Positions 21,490-33,624 of a stretch of DNA of 64,000 nt are shown one piece after another. How positions within the stretch are numbered: the first letter of the stretch is position 1; every line of letters starts with the position of its first letter. The notes under the pieces are model-generated. The model did not search any database. It saw only the letters and a list, made by a program, of their open reading frames with translations, and had not been told where the DNA came from. Source of the DNA: Reticulitermes speratus (taxonomy: Eukaryota > Arthropoda > Insecta > Blattodea > Rhinotermitidae); contig JAJKFL010000042.1 of assembly GCA_021186555.1 (NCBI GenBank), positions 8,843,781 to 8,907,780 on the forward strand. Reading direction: 5' to 3'. A program made the translations under genes and the position numbers.

Positions 21490-22790
21490 ATTATTGGGTT
21501 TATGTTCACTGCATTCTAAAAACCAGAACAGTGTGACCATGTCTGAAATGTTTGGCTGTTTCTATATATCATCTAATGTTGATCTTAAAATTTTACACTT
21601 AAAATAATCCTTGTGAGCGACTGCTGGATATCAGCAGCGACGATGACAGAGACATCTTGTGGATGAATTGAAATTATTAACCCCCTAACGTCTACTTCTT
21701 CTCGTCCAATGACAACACAGTCTTTGTACCGAGGGGTGGAGAAGGGATTGAACACCTGTCTGTGCAGTATTCGTCATCGTTAAGTGTCTTGTGTGTTCGA
21801 GCAGTGTCCAAACACAGTGAAAAGTACATGGCTTGCCTGGTTTTTATGGTTTCATATTAGTTCGGTTGAATTAAATACATCTTCAGACATTCAGGGATCA
21901 CCGTACAGTATCGTGTCTGATCAGTAAGTCTCTGTTTATGTTCTGTGATAGACTAGCAATTACCAAGAGCTCATTATAATACCAGTATCAGTGTACTGAG
22001 TTTTATTTCGTTTACACTTAAACTGCTTATTACAAGGACAGGACGTTTATAATTATTGTTTACAGTATCCGTTAATTAGCATGAAAAATTAGTTGTAAGA
22101 ACTCGGAAGCCATTTTGGACCACTTTTATAATCATACATAAAAGTTATATATTTCTGAGGTTTTCTAGACGAATTTTTTTTAGAACTTTAGAAGTAATAT
22201 CTACTACATTTCACAATCACATCGAATCTACTTTAGACCTGAGAATGTATAATTCACAATTACGAGGTGTCTAAGCGGAAGACAGTACCACTGCAGCCAC
22301 GTGTAGCCATTATGATCTCCCAGGTGTCATACAGCCGAAGTGAGTGTTAAATTACTGTGTTTACAGCACGGTTATACGTCAATAATCACGGTAGTTTGTA
22401 AAGTTTATTGTCATTTACTACCAACATTTCATCATAAAATGTTTAGAGGTACGTTCTTGTTGACCAGAAACAGTAACATTTATGTGTGTATGTACATAAA
22501 TTAACCTAATATCTTCATTACAAATTTGTAGCCATATTTGTATCGCCTTCTGTAACTGAAAGCCAAGCGTTGTGTTTCACTAATTTTATATCAACAATGA
22601 TGTGACGTGCGCCGCAATGTGGACTGGTGTCCAAGTAAACAGTCAGATACATGGAGACAGTTCAATAATTGTTAGATGTTTCAGTAATTCTTATACAATT
22701 TATGATGGAATTTTGCGTTCTGAAACAATAATGACAATTCAAAGTGTTTGCATTCATACATAACAGGAAGCAACATGGCCCCATTATATA
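21490..22790. other. no gene seen
   Basis: Non-repetitive AT-rich sequence without a supported exon. The longest open frames are under 60 codons until 22748, where one is a repeat shadow. Confidence 0.45.
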
Positions 22791-22796
22791 CGCATT

Positions 22797-22975
22797 GGAA
22801 AGCTAGCAATCCCATTATAGACCTGGACAAGCCCTTAGGGCTCCAGGAGGTTGAGGCTCACAGAATTTCTAGACAATCGGCAAATGAAGGTGGTAAGGTT
22901 TTCGGCTCTACGTACCGGCCGCCTTTACTACTCCTCCCTCCCCAGGAGATATCCCAGGTACTCATTTATGTTAAG
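22797..22975 (-). mobile_element. SINE-1-related repeat, copy 2
   Basis: Reverse-oriented partner of 7590-7775: CCAGGAGGTTGAGGCTCAC, GACAATCGGCAAATGAAGGT, CCGGCCGCCTTTACTACTCC and CAGGTACTCATTTATG are in mirrored order. Confidence 0.6.
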
Positions 22976-23094
22976 AGGCATACGCAGTGTAAATAATGCC
23001 TCTGAAGTATAATGTAATCATAATAACTGTATCTTGTGGCATATTTCGACATATTTCAGATGAATGTTAACTGATCACCAAATTATGGTTAAAG

Positions 23095-23190
23095 CCTTAT
23101 CATCTTCATCACAGGGTCGCACAATAAGCCTCAAGGCTGTGGTGCGTCCGTAGCATCTGCTGCGGGGCCCTTCAAAACAAAAAAAAACGC
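23095..23190 (+). mobile_element. SINE-3 tail fragment
   Basis: TCATCTTCATCACAGGGTCG, ATAAGCCTCAAGGCTGTGG, TCTGCTGCGGGGCCCTTCA then an A-run. Head and body missing. Confidence 0.75.
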
Positions 23191-23199
23191 TTCTTCACT

Positions 23200-24640
23200 A
23201 TGAAATTCATTTGCATAGAAAATAGTAATTCTCCTGACAACTCTCTTGTCCATAGTACAGAAAATTGATCTTATGATAAACAGTGGAAATTAGCTAAATA
23301 AAAATCAGAACTCACGAACTTCTGGATTCGCGTATGTTTTCGAAACATCAGCCAAATCATCAGTGGCAGGCAGGTTGGCAGTACGTGGTTCGCGAACTTC
23401 ATATCCTAGGACACGCAATGTTTTATCGTGTGTTTATGGGAGTGAAATACGCAGTACCTTAACGCGAATTTGTGGAAACATTTCGCAAGCAATTTTCTAT
23501 GTTGTTTCCTATAATCACACCCAACACCATGTGTAGAAAAAAGAAAATGCGGTGTGCCTTGATGATCAGAAACACAAATATTTCTTGCCCAGGAAGGGAT
23601 CGAAACATGTTGGACTGGTTTACAGGGATTATACATAATATCTAAAAAAAAATATAATAATAAGAGTGCATTTGTTGGTTGAGTGTTTTATGTTTGATTG
23701 ATGAAAATGCACGGTATGAATAATATAAAATTCACAATCAGGAGCTTATCTTGATGTCAGGCTGGCCCCAAACTGGTCAGGATAACAACAACCCGTGCCA
23801 GGCAACTCTGTATTTGATGCGGTAGCCGCCATGACTCAGGGCGTAGGCCAAGGTCAAGTTGACAAACCTGTGCATGTGAGTTTTAACTTTCCACTTGTGT
23901 AGTGCTCCAGGTTAGGTACCCACGTCAGACTTTCTACGCGAATTTAGCTTTTAGAGTCGAGTTCAGCCCTGTTGACAGAAAGTAAGCCCTATGTGGCAGA
24001 ATGGGAGTTCTTTTAGGAGGGTTTAGTCTTTTAAGTATTTCTGTATGTTTTTATACCGCATTTTGTGAAATTGACAGGGTTCGGTCGGCACAGCCTACGA
24101 TATCAGCGCGAAAAGGAGAGTTTGAAGGTCTTGTATAGTTTCTCCCTTTCGATAAGTCGTATTGGAGAGAAGAAGATGCAATAAACGAACTTAAAGCCTG
24201 TCTTTTATCTGTCTTTCACTTCAATTTTTAAAGAATATGTCTGAATCTACAAGGATCTACAAAGCGTATAGGCTTACTGACTTTTATAAAACGGCATTTA
24301 TATGTTTTTTCAATGATTTGAGAATTTATTTTACAAAATGGACACAACAGTAGAGAAGACATGGACTGACAACAATGAAGAATGAGTCTTGTGTATACAT
24401 TACCAACAATATGTGGCGATTATTGTACATTGTTACTAATCTATAAACAAATAGATATCAATAACATTTACATACCAAATGTTGGTAAATGTATTCCAAT
24501 ATGCGTCGGTATTATGATTTTACGTAAATATTTGACTGACTAATTTGTGTTTAGAGAGATGAATGTATTACATTTACACTGAATTCATTAGCACTGTACA
24601 GATCTGTCACAAGACGCTAGGTTGTTACATTACACAAATT
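23200..24640. other. no gene seen
   Basis: No convincing exon. A CTGATGA/TTTC pair on the minus strand near 23355-23338 recalls the ribozyme-like cores but has no stem II. Confidence 0.4.
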
Positions 24641-24839
24641 CCTACTATAATGAAGAGGTCTCTCTACGTGCCTCGAATCTTGTAAAAGGCCCATCATTAA
24701 TGGCACCGCGTTTGCGTTTTACTTTGATTCCGAACTGAATGAATCTTCTTTCGGACACGATATATCTGCTTTGAATTTTCAACAGAAGAATTCTACATTT
24801 TATTTTTTTCGACGATTTCCGATATTGAGAATGAAAACG

Positions 24840-25072
24840 CAGGCGTAGATGGGAGGATAATATTAAAATGGATCTCAAGAAGTGGGATGGGGGGGGGGCA
24901 TGGACTGGATTGATATGGCTCAGGATAGGGACAGGTGGGGGCTCTTGTGAGTGCGGTAATGAACCTTCGGGTTCCATAAAAGGCGGGAATTTCTTGACTA
25001 GCTGATGACCTGTTAGCTTCTCAAGAAGGACTGTGCTCCATGGAGTTAGTTAGTTAGTTAGTTAGTTAGGGA
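24840..25072 (+). mobile_element. LINE-B 3' end with (TTAG)n tail
   Basis: GGGAGGATAATATTAAAATG through GGTAATGAACCTTCGGGTTC to CTCCATGGAGTTAGTTAG and the (TTAG)n tail. It encodes the degraded C-terminus of an insect LINE (NIKMDL, then WIDMAQDRDR-like and MNLRVP-like segments across frames). Same family as 9294-9640 in reverse. A G-run lies at about 24890-24898. Confidence 0.85.
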
Positions 25073-25079
25073 ATGAAAA

Positions 25080-25840
25080 CGACAGTTTTCACTTCGTTAA
25101 TCGTTTGTTCTTATTTCTTACACTTGATGGTTTATAACTGAATATTCTTCAGTTTGATGGAGTTGCCAGTCGTTGTATCGGCAACTGTAAACCTGAGGGT
25201 TCAGGTAATTTTACGTCTGTCTTGATCAGCGGCCGTACATTGCACCGGGCATCGGATCACAAATTATACGTTTAGTTCTGATTTGTGGAAGAGAAAGCTG
25301 GAAAAGAAGACACAGGTAAGTTTTGTGCTTGTTTTGTTAAATACGTTCAGTCTATATATGTGTTCTTACAGAAATTGTTTCGTTGGGTTTTTTTCGCTTT
25401 CAGGTTCCCGCTAATACCCTGAAATGGCGACTGGGTGAAACGAAGAAAGGCGGTAACCCGAAATTAATTCTTATATTAACTCCAGACGCTTCTATTTTGT
25501 TTAAACCTGTTTATCTGCTTCATGTGTATTGTTACATTTTTAATTGCTTTTCGTTTTTTGATATGATTTCGTAACAATGCTTAAAGATCTGTTAGTTTTC
25601 CCGTCTTCCTCTGTTGAGCATTCTCTTCACAGAGAATTTCGCCCCCATTGGTCGTACATTATTATTTTTAATTAAATCTTATACTTACGTATCTTACAAA
25701 ATTATATGCATCTAAGGTTAAATTTTGGTACAAAAACTATTACAGTATATATGAATGTATTTATCAGTTACTTTAAGAAACCTCAAATTTGGGTTTTTTA
25801 TTCTTATTTTTGTACATGGAATTTATGAACATTCAAGTCG
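25080..25840. other. no gene; one splice-like pair
   Basis: CACAG|GTAAGTTTTG near 25315 and TTTTTTCGCTTTCAG near 25404 resemble a donor and an acceptor about 90 bp apart, but the flanking sequence shows no recognisable coding. Otherwise AT-rich. Confidence 0.25.
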
Positions 25841-25844
25841 TTTC

Positions 25845-25925
25845 GAAGGCACTACGATCGTTCGAAACGTCGGTAACTATCAATCGACATAGTGTAACAT
25901 CCCAGAAGACTTGTACGTTTAGCAG
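25845..25925 (+). mobile_element. TTCTGGGATATGAC-family, 3' arm only
   Basis: GTTCGAAACGTCGGTAACTA keeps the 3' half of the ribozyme-like core (GAAACGTC followed by GGTA) and then CATCCCAGAAGAC, the family end. The CTGANGA half is gone. Confidence 0.6.
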
Positions 25926-26098
25926 CACCGCTGCGAGAATTTCAAATCTCGCAATTTTTCGTGTGGGCTGTATTTGTTACTTTATGTTCAGGGCTGTTTA
26001 TGCACTTTTTAAGGTCAGAAGGGTTTCACAGACTGACGTACTGTGATATGAGAGGCATGTTCAACCATCCCAAAGTGCAGTACGGGGCAGAAGAGCTA

Positions 26099-26430
26099 CA
26101 GACACTCCCCGACTTTCGCAATTTCAGGTTAACGCAATTTCAGACTTACGCAATTTTAAAGCAGTAAAGAAAGTTGTAACAATAACATCTTTTACGCGTG
26201 CCGAATTTTTTCCGTGCTGGGAATTGAAGCGCAATGAAACGAAAGTGAAGGAAGAATACTCCTGGGCGATAACACAGGCGGTGGGGGCGGTCATGCTGCG
26301 GCCGGCCACGTGTCAGTGTGTTGGAGTTTGATTTCAACTGGATTCCCACGTGAACAGTTGACTATGCCTACTCAATTCCGGCTTGTGAAAAATTCTACGT
26401 AATTATTGCGTAAGTCGGGCTGTGTGTGTG
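26099..26430. mobile_element. mariner/pogo-like miniature element
   Basis: Left end CAGACACTCCCCGACTTTCG; the right end on the minus strand reads CACACACACAGCCCGACTTA. TA flanks both sides (26097-26098 and 26431-26432). An ACTTACGCAATTT motif is repeated inside the left end. 332 bp, no transposase. Confidence 0.7.
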
Positions 26431-26434
26431 TATA

Positions 26435-26745
26435 ATGAGCCAAGTAGCTGGTTAAAAGTTATTTCTAAGGAAGCAGATTGCGAAACGTTTTATTGCATTC
26501 GGCTGACTCAGGAACGACAGGCTTTTTCGTTTAAGATTAACGTTGATACCACGGCGTGTAATAGCTAGATAGCAGCCTTAGCAATGCACGTGTTAACCGA
26601 ATGTGATATCAGCTTTCTCGCAATGTCGGGCCCTTTTCCTCATCCCGGGAACAGCTAGAAACAGAAGGCCTTATCGCCTTTATGGTATGCCGCATTTAAA
26701 AAGTTTCATAATCAATAAATCGGAATTTGTTTGTGCTCCATGAAT
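26435..26745. other. no gene seen
   Basis: No supported feature between the mariner-like element and the SINE-2 copy. Confidence 0.4.
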
Positions 26746-26749
26746 CATA

Positions 26750-27110
26750 GTCGCCCTATGTGGACTAGTGGTTAGCGTGCTCGCCACTGGACCTAAGGTT
26801 TGCGGGTTCGATCCCGACCGAGGTCGATGGATTTTTAAAGGTGATAAAAATCCGTAGCACAACTTCCTTCGGAGGGGAAGTAGATTTACGGCATGTAAAA
26901 GAACCTTACGGCATGAATAGAAATGTTTCGTAAGCGGCCATTTCTCACCAAAGTCTCCTGATTGGCAGTCACGTCAGGATGAGTAGAACTTGTGCAGTCA
27001 GTGGACTGGTCACCCACTACAGATGCACACTTCCAAACCAAGAAACCTCTGAAAGGGGGCCCCATGCTCCGCAAGGAGCAACAGGAAGTAACTAACTAAC
27101 CATGCATCAT
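26750..27110 (+). mobile_element. SINE-2 copy with a divergent 3' end
   Basis: GTGGACTAGTGGTTAGCGTG and B box GGGTTCGATCCCGACC match SINE-2. Past about 27015 the sequence departs (AAACCTCTGAAAGGGGGCC) and ends in TAACTAACTAAC instead of (ATT)n. Could be a chimera or a subfamily. Confidence 0.75.
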
Positions 27111-27387
27111 AAGTTTCTGCTATGTGGGTTTTAACTCATATCTTATCGTGTTTTCAATAACGAACTAGCAGTGTTAAGGATGACGTGACAGCGATAACAT
27201 AGTAGATAAGCATTATATTTGTTGATGTGTGGTTAAGTACTCGTGTTTTTATGCTGTGCACGCCATTGGTCAAATACTGGTGCCGTTATTAGCCTGTTTC
27301 TCGTTTGTAAATGTGAAGCAAAGTAGGCATTTCAGAATACCCTGTCGGCTACGTTATGTATCTGTGTATCCCCTGAACCAGTTAACA

Positions 27388-27885
27388 CAGAGGTGGCCAA
27401 ACAGTCGATCGCGGTCACTTTTTGGCCTTTATCAAAATTTATTTGCCGCCTCAGTACGTTCAATATCTCTTCGTTTGACGGCGTTTTTTTGGATCAACGT
27501 ACCTCTGCGAAGAAACCTTCTCCCTGATGAAGGTAATTAAATCAAATACCGAAACCGTCTGACCGATGAACATTTAAAGTACTGCCTTCACTTTGCCAAA
27601 GTAATTATGAACCCTCTTTCAGTAAGTTGTCGCAAGATATGCAGTGTCATGCATCAACTTCGCAATAGGAAGGTTAATGAAAACCTTTAGGTAAACTGTT
27701 TAATTTGAAAAAGTAAATTTTTAATAAATTAAACAATTGTACTTTCATATGTTTGATGTAATTATGCTATTTTACATTTCTTTGTCTAGTTGACCTAATA
27801 TTAATACATTATGTACTGTGGTAGATCGCGAAAGATTTTCTGTCTCCAAAGTAGTTCACTGATTCCAAAAATCTGGCCACCTGTG
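27388..27885 (+). mobile_element. hAT-type non-autonomous element, copy 1
   Basis: About 490 bp, repeated almost intact at 47783 and 57999. Ends: CAGAGGTGGCCAAACAGTCG and, inverted, CACAGGTGGCCAGATTTTTG. Flanks AGTTAACA (27380-27387) and AGTTAGCC (27886-27893) agree at 6 of 8. Interior has TTATCAAAATTTATTTGCCG and TAAATCAAATACCGAAACCG. No coding capacity. Confidence 0.85.
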
Positions 27886-27899
27886 AGTTAGCCGATTAT

Positions 27900-28890
27900 A
27901 ACGAAACTTGGTAGAGACGTCATGTCATTAGCGTGTACCCCAACTCCATACCATTTAATTCCTTTCAATCAGTAATATCAATGTGGAAAACGCGTGAAAT
28001 TGTGAGGTAGCAGCGCCACTAAAACCCCTCTGAAACGATATACAACATTTATTGGGGTAACGTTTTGTTTTAGAACTTTAAAATCACAAGATGTCAGCCG
28101 CTCGAAAATGTTTTATTTTTCGGCCTGATAACTATACCTAATGAACAAGTGGAGGTAACTGGAGCTAGTCGTATGAAATTTGGTAGGTTACTCATAAACA
28201 TGCTTACGTACTATATACGACACAGTGTTTGATACATTAATAATTAAGAACAAAGGGGGGGGGGCCTTTCGAAATTCTGAGGATATACCCGAAAATTTTA
28301 ACGCATAGCCTACGGAGTTTATATACTAATTAGTTTCTCGCAAACGTAAAAATAAATCAGAATAATACTAACAAAGCTGTAGGGCTCAAAATTTAGGCAG
28401 TAGGAAGGTAGGCTTTGACTTGTGCCTACAATTGTTTTTCTAAACCTGGGATCCAGGATGTATAAATATCTATAAACATGTATGACTGAAATAACTCAAG
28501 CAGTGGGTACATAAGCACTTAATGCAGCATCCCTCTCCTGAGTCTGTAGAAGTAATATGAAATGCGTTAAATCGGGGAATAAAACTTAATAAAATCACAC
28601 TGAGACACGGAAACAGTTTATTTCCTTAACAAGGTAACAAATGGTTACCACTTATGCTTCGTATATAGTTATCCCTGAGCTCAAATTTGACCGAGAGACC
28701 TGCCAGCTGGTACAGAGCTTTCGCAATATTTGTCAGTCCTTCCAAGGAAGTGCTAGGATAGTATCTGAAATTATGTCTCGACAGCTACCCTCCACAACCT
28801 CTCGTACTCATTACTACTCTATAATCGTAGCATTTTACGCTGCGTAATCCGAGGTATTGACATCGCTAAATCAAACATAAAATAATACAT
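27900..28890. other. no gene seen
   Basis: AT-rich; a G-run at about 28255-28264. A plus open frame of 68 codons at 28641 has no recognisable domain. Confidence 0.45.
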
Positions 28891-28896
28891 TTTTTG

Positions 28897-29165
28897 TTTT
28901 GTGAAGGGCCCCGCAGCAGATGCTACGGACGCACCGCAGCCTTGAGGCTTATTTGCAACCCTGTGATGAGATGATAATTTTTTCGTTTTTCCTTGTAACG
29001 GAGCACCGGTGGAATGAAATTGACAGGGGAAAACCGAAGTACTCGGGGGGTAAACCTGTCCCGGTGCCATTTTGTCCACCACAAATCCCACTTGGATTGA
29101 CCCGGGATCGAACCCGGGCCTCCGCGGTGAGAGGCCAACGAATAACCGCCTGAGCCATGGCACGG
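28897..29165 (-). mobile_element. SINE-3 copy, full length
   Basis: T-run and GAAGGGCCCCGCAGCAGATG at left, GGGATCGAACCCGGGCC (B box) and TGAGCCATGGCACGGCC (head) at right. Close to 6818-7112. Confidence 0.9.
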
Positions 29166-29169
29166 CCTA

Positions 29170-29605
29170 AATTAATACATTAATCAGTAAATTAATTAAC
29201 ACAGAAAAATTGCGGTCGGGTTTTAGCACTTCCACATCGCAACCGGAAAGTCCCGGTGCAATTCTCGGCCCAAGCGTTTTGTCGTCATCGCGGTTTTCCT
29301 GAGTCGCTCATAATGTCACGTACCGAAATAGTGGCAGTCTACACCAAACGACATCGTACATATGTCCGGCAACCCATGACAAAGTCCTCAGCTGCGCGGC
29401 TCTATTGCTGTCGTTAAGAAGTGGTCGTCATGGCTATTTTCTCACCACAAATGCAATTGGTCTGTCCGTAAGTTTATGCCCTTGAGATGTGTGTAGTAGT
29501 TAACATGTAGGGGGCAACACATTGCGTAACCAGAGCCCTGAAATTTACATGAAGTCCCTCTACAAATTTAAGAAACAAATTCATTATTTGAAGCCAGACA
29601 TTCAT
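29170..29605. other. no gene seen
   Basis: No shared repeat or supported exon. Confidence 0.4.
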
Positions 29606-29609
29606 CTAT

Positions 29610-29855
29610 CGACGGTCCGGGTTTCGAATCCTGGCAGGGGTAAGAGATTTTTCCCTTCTCTGAAGCGACCAGACCGGCTGTGGGTCCCACTCAGCCTCCT
29701 ATTTAGTGGTTCGTTCCCTGGGGTAAAGCGGCCGGGGTGTGAAGTTTGCCACTCACCTCCATTTAATGCCGAGGTTAAGAATCAGTGGAGCTATACCTCT
29801 GCTACACTTATATGCCTACATGGCGTGGGCAGGGGACAACTTTACCTTTTTCGTT
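29610..29855 (+). mobile_element. 5'-truncated SINE-1 copy
   Basis: Starts at the B box (GGTCCGGGTTTCGAATCC), then CTCAGCCTCCTATTTAG, GGTAAAGCGGCCGGGG, and TGCCGAGGTTAAGAATC to CTTTACC. Confidence 0.75.
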
Positions 29856-29859
29856 ACCA

Positions 29860-30520
29860 GATATTTACTTAAATAGTAATCAAAAGTCAGTTCCTACATC
29901 GCAAAAGACACAATGCACCAACATTACAAATCCCAATCAATGTTGTTTATGCTGATAATTCAAAAACTATAAATACACTCTGTGGGGAAAAATGTAGTTT
30001 CAAAATGTCAAAAGCTGCTGTTGCACATACTTAGCACTGTGTCTTAAAAATCTAAACAGATTTCAGCTTACCGTTTCTTGGAGGAAGACTCACTCTTCTG
30101 TTTTGTAATTTAAAATACTTCGTATTTTCGGTTTCGTAATGGAATTGGTCATTAGATAAATTTGCTGTTGATAACACCTCCCAGAAAGCTATATTTCCGT
30201 GGAACACAATGTGGTAATCAGTGATATAGCAGGCCCGTACACTTTACACAGTATGTAAAGTGTAACTGTTGTATCAACCTACGTAGTAAAAACGAATACT
30301 GATTGACAGTCATGATACCTGCATTACGTGGGGATGCGCTAATTAGAACCTCAGCCCATTTTAACAGACCGACATAATGGCGAACTACAGGTATGCCGTG
30401 ACACGCTATATTTACATCAATACAATAACGTATAGGGAAAAGTAAAGTCTTCCTTTCTTAGTCTGACCTCGTCTACCCACTCATCGTAGGCGTAGAGGTT
30501 ATTGTTGCACTTGATCACAC
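29860..30520. other. no gene; weak 114-bp-repeat flank
   Basis: ATAAATACACTCTGTGGGG near 29969 resembles the flank of the 49-kb array (ATAAATACACTGTGTGGG). Nothing else is supported. Confidence 0.35.
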
Positions 30521-30524
30521 ACAT

Positions 30525-30710
30525 GGACATATACACACTCGTAGGACTCCTCTGGACGAGGGATCGGCCCGTCGCAGAGACCTCTACCTGACACAAACAA
30601 TCACAAGACAGACATCCATGCCTTCAGCGGATTCGAACCCGTAAACCCTGCACTCAAGCGACCGCAGACCCACTCCTTAGACCGCGCGGCCACCGGGATC
30701 GGTAACAAAA
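30525..30710 (-). mobile_element. SINE-4 copy
   Basis: GTAGGACTCCTCTGGACGAG, GACAGACATCCATGCC, eroded B box GGATTCGAACCC and GACCGCGCGGCCACCGGGA head. The 3' terminal part is missing. Confidence 0.8.
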
Positions 30711-30714
30711 GAAG

Positions 30715-31510
30715 TACACGAAGAAAACACTGTATTAATCACAATTTTTACATCAAATTCAATGAAAAGGGAAACACGGGAAAGAACCCGGGCCTTCGGT
30801 GGGAAGCCGGCGACTAACTTCCCGAGCCAATCAACGTCTTATATACGAAATTCGACTTCGTACTGTAAATGTTGGACGCAGGGCATGAGAAAGACTATCG
30901 GCCCCTGCGCTTTGGGCCGATGGCATTAATTACAGTTGACATGTAAGTCAGTAAGGCAGATAGTAGTGTCAGGATATGATCACAGTGCTGTGAGTCACTG
31001 GAGGGTGTGGCGAGACCCTCCAGTTCCGTCAGGAAGTAAGGAATACGTATGGCGACAACTTTGTACTGCGATTTATTCTGCTGAATAGATTTGCATCTGA
31101 GGTGTAATAAATTAACATCGAGGCAAATGTATGCAAAAATAGCAAATACAAGAATATAAAGGAGTCTTACATAAAAGTCAAAGAGATAACAGATTCTTAT
31201 CCTCTTGTTCAGATTCTATTGAGATATACATTATTTTATGTGGCAACTCGCATCATTACTTTACTCAGACCGTTTATCGTGAAGGAAGGCAGCGCAGCCT
31301 TCGCCGCTCGTCCAATTCGCCGTGAGTGGGGCTCCATGCCTTTTAGTTTAATGTTGTGCAGTTAATACTAGGTATTTACTCACTATATTTAAAACAAGGT
31401 GCTGGAAATTGCTTTCTTAGGCTCCTAGCCAAGCGTCAATGAAATAACATCGAAGTTCTGCTGGGTTTTTATATGTTAAGCGAGCCGACGGGAAGTGACT
31501 AGCAACAGGT
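30715..31510. other. no gene seen
   Basis: A possible SINE-3 head remnant lies near 30775-30830 (minus strand: GGCTCGGGAAGTTAGTCGCC and GGGTTCTTTCCCG). Otherwise unassigned. Confidence 0.4.
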
Positions 31511-31529
31511 GTTGAATAAAATAATGCTC

Positions 31530-31838
31530 ACATTGTTGACACCGTGCATCTTCGTCATTTTAAATTAAATTTTTCAGACCAACTGATGCACCATTAAAAC
31601 CACTTTTTATTGTAGCTTTATTAAAATTGTTAAAATTATACCCCTACACGTGTTTCGATCCTCGGATCATCGTCATGGGGTTATGTGATTGAAGCGACAG
31701 TAGCTTTCAAAAAAAAAAGAACCCCTGACGATGATCCGAGGATCGAAACACGTGTAGGGGTATAATTTTAACAATTCTAATAAAGCTACAATAAAAAGTG
31801 GTTTTAATGGTGCATCAGTTGGTCTAGACAATTTAATT
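31530..31838. mobile_element. PLE-like palindromic element with one-sided tail
   Basis: Two arms of about 120 bp in inverted orientation, for example CGATCCTCGGATCATCG near 31656 against CGATGATCCGAGGATCG near 31729, with a short A-rich spacer. Each arm carries a hammerhead-like core reading outward; the right one is intact, the left has an extra A before TGACGA. A perfect 13-bp duplication TAAAATAATGCTC lies at 31517-31529 and 31839-31851. On the left it is separated from the arm by a 27-nt segment (GACACCGTGCATCTTCG within) not present at the right. One-sided tails, hammerhead motifs and paired terminal repeats are known in Penelope-like elements; a DNA MITE would not have the tail. No polymerase gene is present. 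Confidence 0.75.
31721..31761 (+). ncRNA. hammerhead-ribozyme-like motif (right arm)
   Basis: CTGACGA at 31725-31731, extra T, stem II GATC/GATC with a CGAG loop, GAAA at 31745-31748, stem III ACAC/GTGT, A at 31756 as the predicted cleavage base, then GGGGT pairing with the ACCC before CTGACGA. All invariant core bases are present. The extra T between the core A and stem II is the one departure from the textbook core. Confidence 0.6.
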
Positions 31839-31859
31839 TAAAATAATGCTCTTACAATA

Positions 31860-32460
31860 TCGCATCCGAGTAAAAGATAGAGTAAATTACAGTCAATTTG
31901 TAACACTCTTTGTGTTACTTACCCATCTTCATCGAGTCCTGTTGCAACAGGTGTTTGTGACGACACCGTCTGTTCGCCTGATAATTTCGACTTCACACAG
32001 CCCATCGTGGGGTTAACTTTCTCACACGTCTTCACTGTAAGCTAATTGCTTCCTTCATACCGTCTGCGGAAACGAGAAGCCAACAGTATTGCTACAGTTT
32101 CAACAGCGGTTCTTTATATTTCCTCTGCCGATAAAGGAACCTGAAACTCGCGCAACATTCTCCAGTGACTCAGAGCCTATGACCAAGTGGTGGTCAGGGT
32201 TGACCAAGTAAACATCATTATGAAGTCATATGAATTACGGAATTTCAATACTACTTTGACACTGGCCTTTAACATGACTTGGACACGTTCAATAAATATA
32301 TAGGCAAGAATCTTTAAATTTCTTCGCGCGTTAAGGGACAATACATTTTGAGAAATTATGTTAAATCACGTACGATAAGACGATAAGATATGAGAAATTA
32401 GAAATACATACACAATTTTGGGAGGAAAATGTCAAGGAGAAAAAACAACTTAGATCTTTG
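31860..32460. other. no gene seen
   Basis: No shared repeat or supported exon. Confidence 0.4.
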
Positions 32461-32464
32461 CTTA

Positions 32465-32545
32465 GGCGTCCAAGAGAAATATTAAAATGATTCTTAAATG
32501 GGACGTGAAGCTATGGATTGGATTCATCTTGCTCAGGATAGGATC
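32465..32545 (+). mobile_element. LINE-B fragment
   Basis: AATATTAAAATGATTCTTAA through GGATTGGATTCATCTTGCTCAGGATAGG matches the LINE-B 3' region at 24860-24930; the remainder is absent. Confidence 0.6.
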
Positions 32546-32549
32546 CATT

Positions 32550-33570
32550 AACTAATACCGGTTTCTATAAATAGGGTGCATTTTTAAATACATTTTCAAG
32601 GGTTCCGATTTTGATTTTATTGTACTTCTGACTCTGTCTATTGTATTCAGGATATTAATATAACGTTTCATAAATTTGATTGCTTCCGTTTTGAGGTGAA
32701 AGGGCGTGTAGCTACATACTGAGCTGGGTCTAGTGGACAGAACTGCTGTGACTCAGACAACAAAACAAAGGCCCTCAGAGAGGATAGGCGGTTTCCGGAT
32801 CGAGATATAAACCCGTTATCTCCCGAATACAAAGCAGCAGTGCTGGAAACTGGGTTTCTGCATCCGGTGGCAGATATTTATAGCGAAAAATTATTAGATG
32901 TCGTTGTTTTTTCAATCACCAGGTTTCGGTGCTGTTCTAAGCTATAAAACTTTGGTAAGTGATATTCACATAACTAAACTAGATTCTCACGTGGTGTATT
33001 GAAAATAAATTGGACCGTCCGGTACGAGCAATCTGCCAAGGGAAGAAAATTTTGGGTAACCGTAACCCCTAAACGGCAATCTTCAGCAGGACGCTGACCA
33101 CACGTTTTCTATCAAAAGCCTTCTTCTGATTCGCTTCTTAAAACAGTCTTGCACCAGCTTATATTAATAAACTCGTCTGTTGTAATGGAGACACCTGCTT
33201 TTTTACAAGCAGTTTTTGGTCACATATTTTTTAAATTTTCTTATGGCTTACCTCTTCTTATGTTATTTACTAAAATAAACACTGTTCCCAAGCAATCACA
33301 CATTCGCTTTACAACAGGGCACTCATTCATTTTGCACACTTGAAAAAGAGTAAAGTGTGTGTTGGTTGTGTGGAGGAATATTTGGCAAGAAAAGTTGCAC
33401 ACCCCTGGCCTGGATGCTAATAATGGACAATTCGAACATACACGACAGTGAAGTATTGTATGTCTCGAGGTCGCGGCATGTAACTTGCGTAATGGTTTTC
33501 GTTTTTAGAAATTTATTCATGATCGGAATTTTAGTCGTGTTTCATACATGAAATAAAACAGTTCAGAATC
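32550..33570. other. no gene seen
   Basis: AAGTTGCACACCCCTGG near 33391 looks like a hAT terminus without a partner. Open frames of about 64 codons here show no domain. Confidence 0.35.
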
Positions 33571-33575
33571 ACATC

Positions 33576-33605
33576 TATAAATTAAATTAAATTAAATTAA
33601 ATAAG
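33576..33605. repeat. (AAATT)n microsatellite
   Basis: Five consecutive AAATT-type units. Confidence 0.9.
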
Positions 33606-33624
33606 AGTTCAGTATTAATATTTT

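Noticed and set aside
23338..23362. CTGATGA ... GAAAAC on the minus strand as another hammerhead-like motif
   Set aside because: No complementary stem II between the two parts and no closing stem I.
25230..25425. Two exons around the donor-like and acceptor-like sites at 25315 and 25404
   Set aside because: The implied intron is only about 90 bp, and neither side has recognisable coding or start context.
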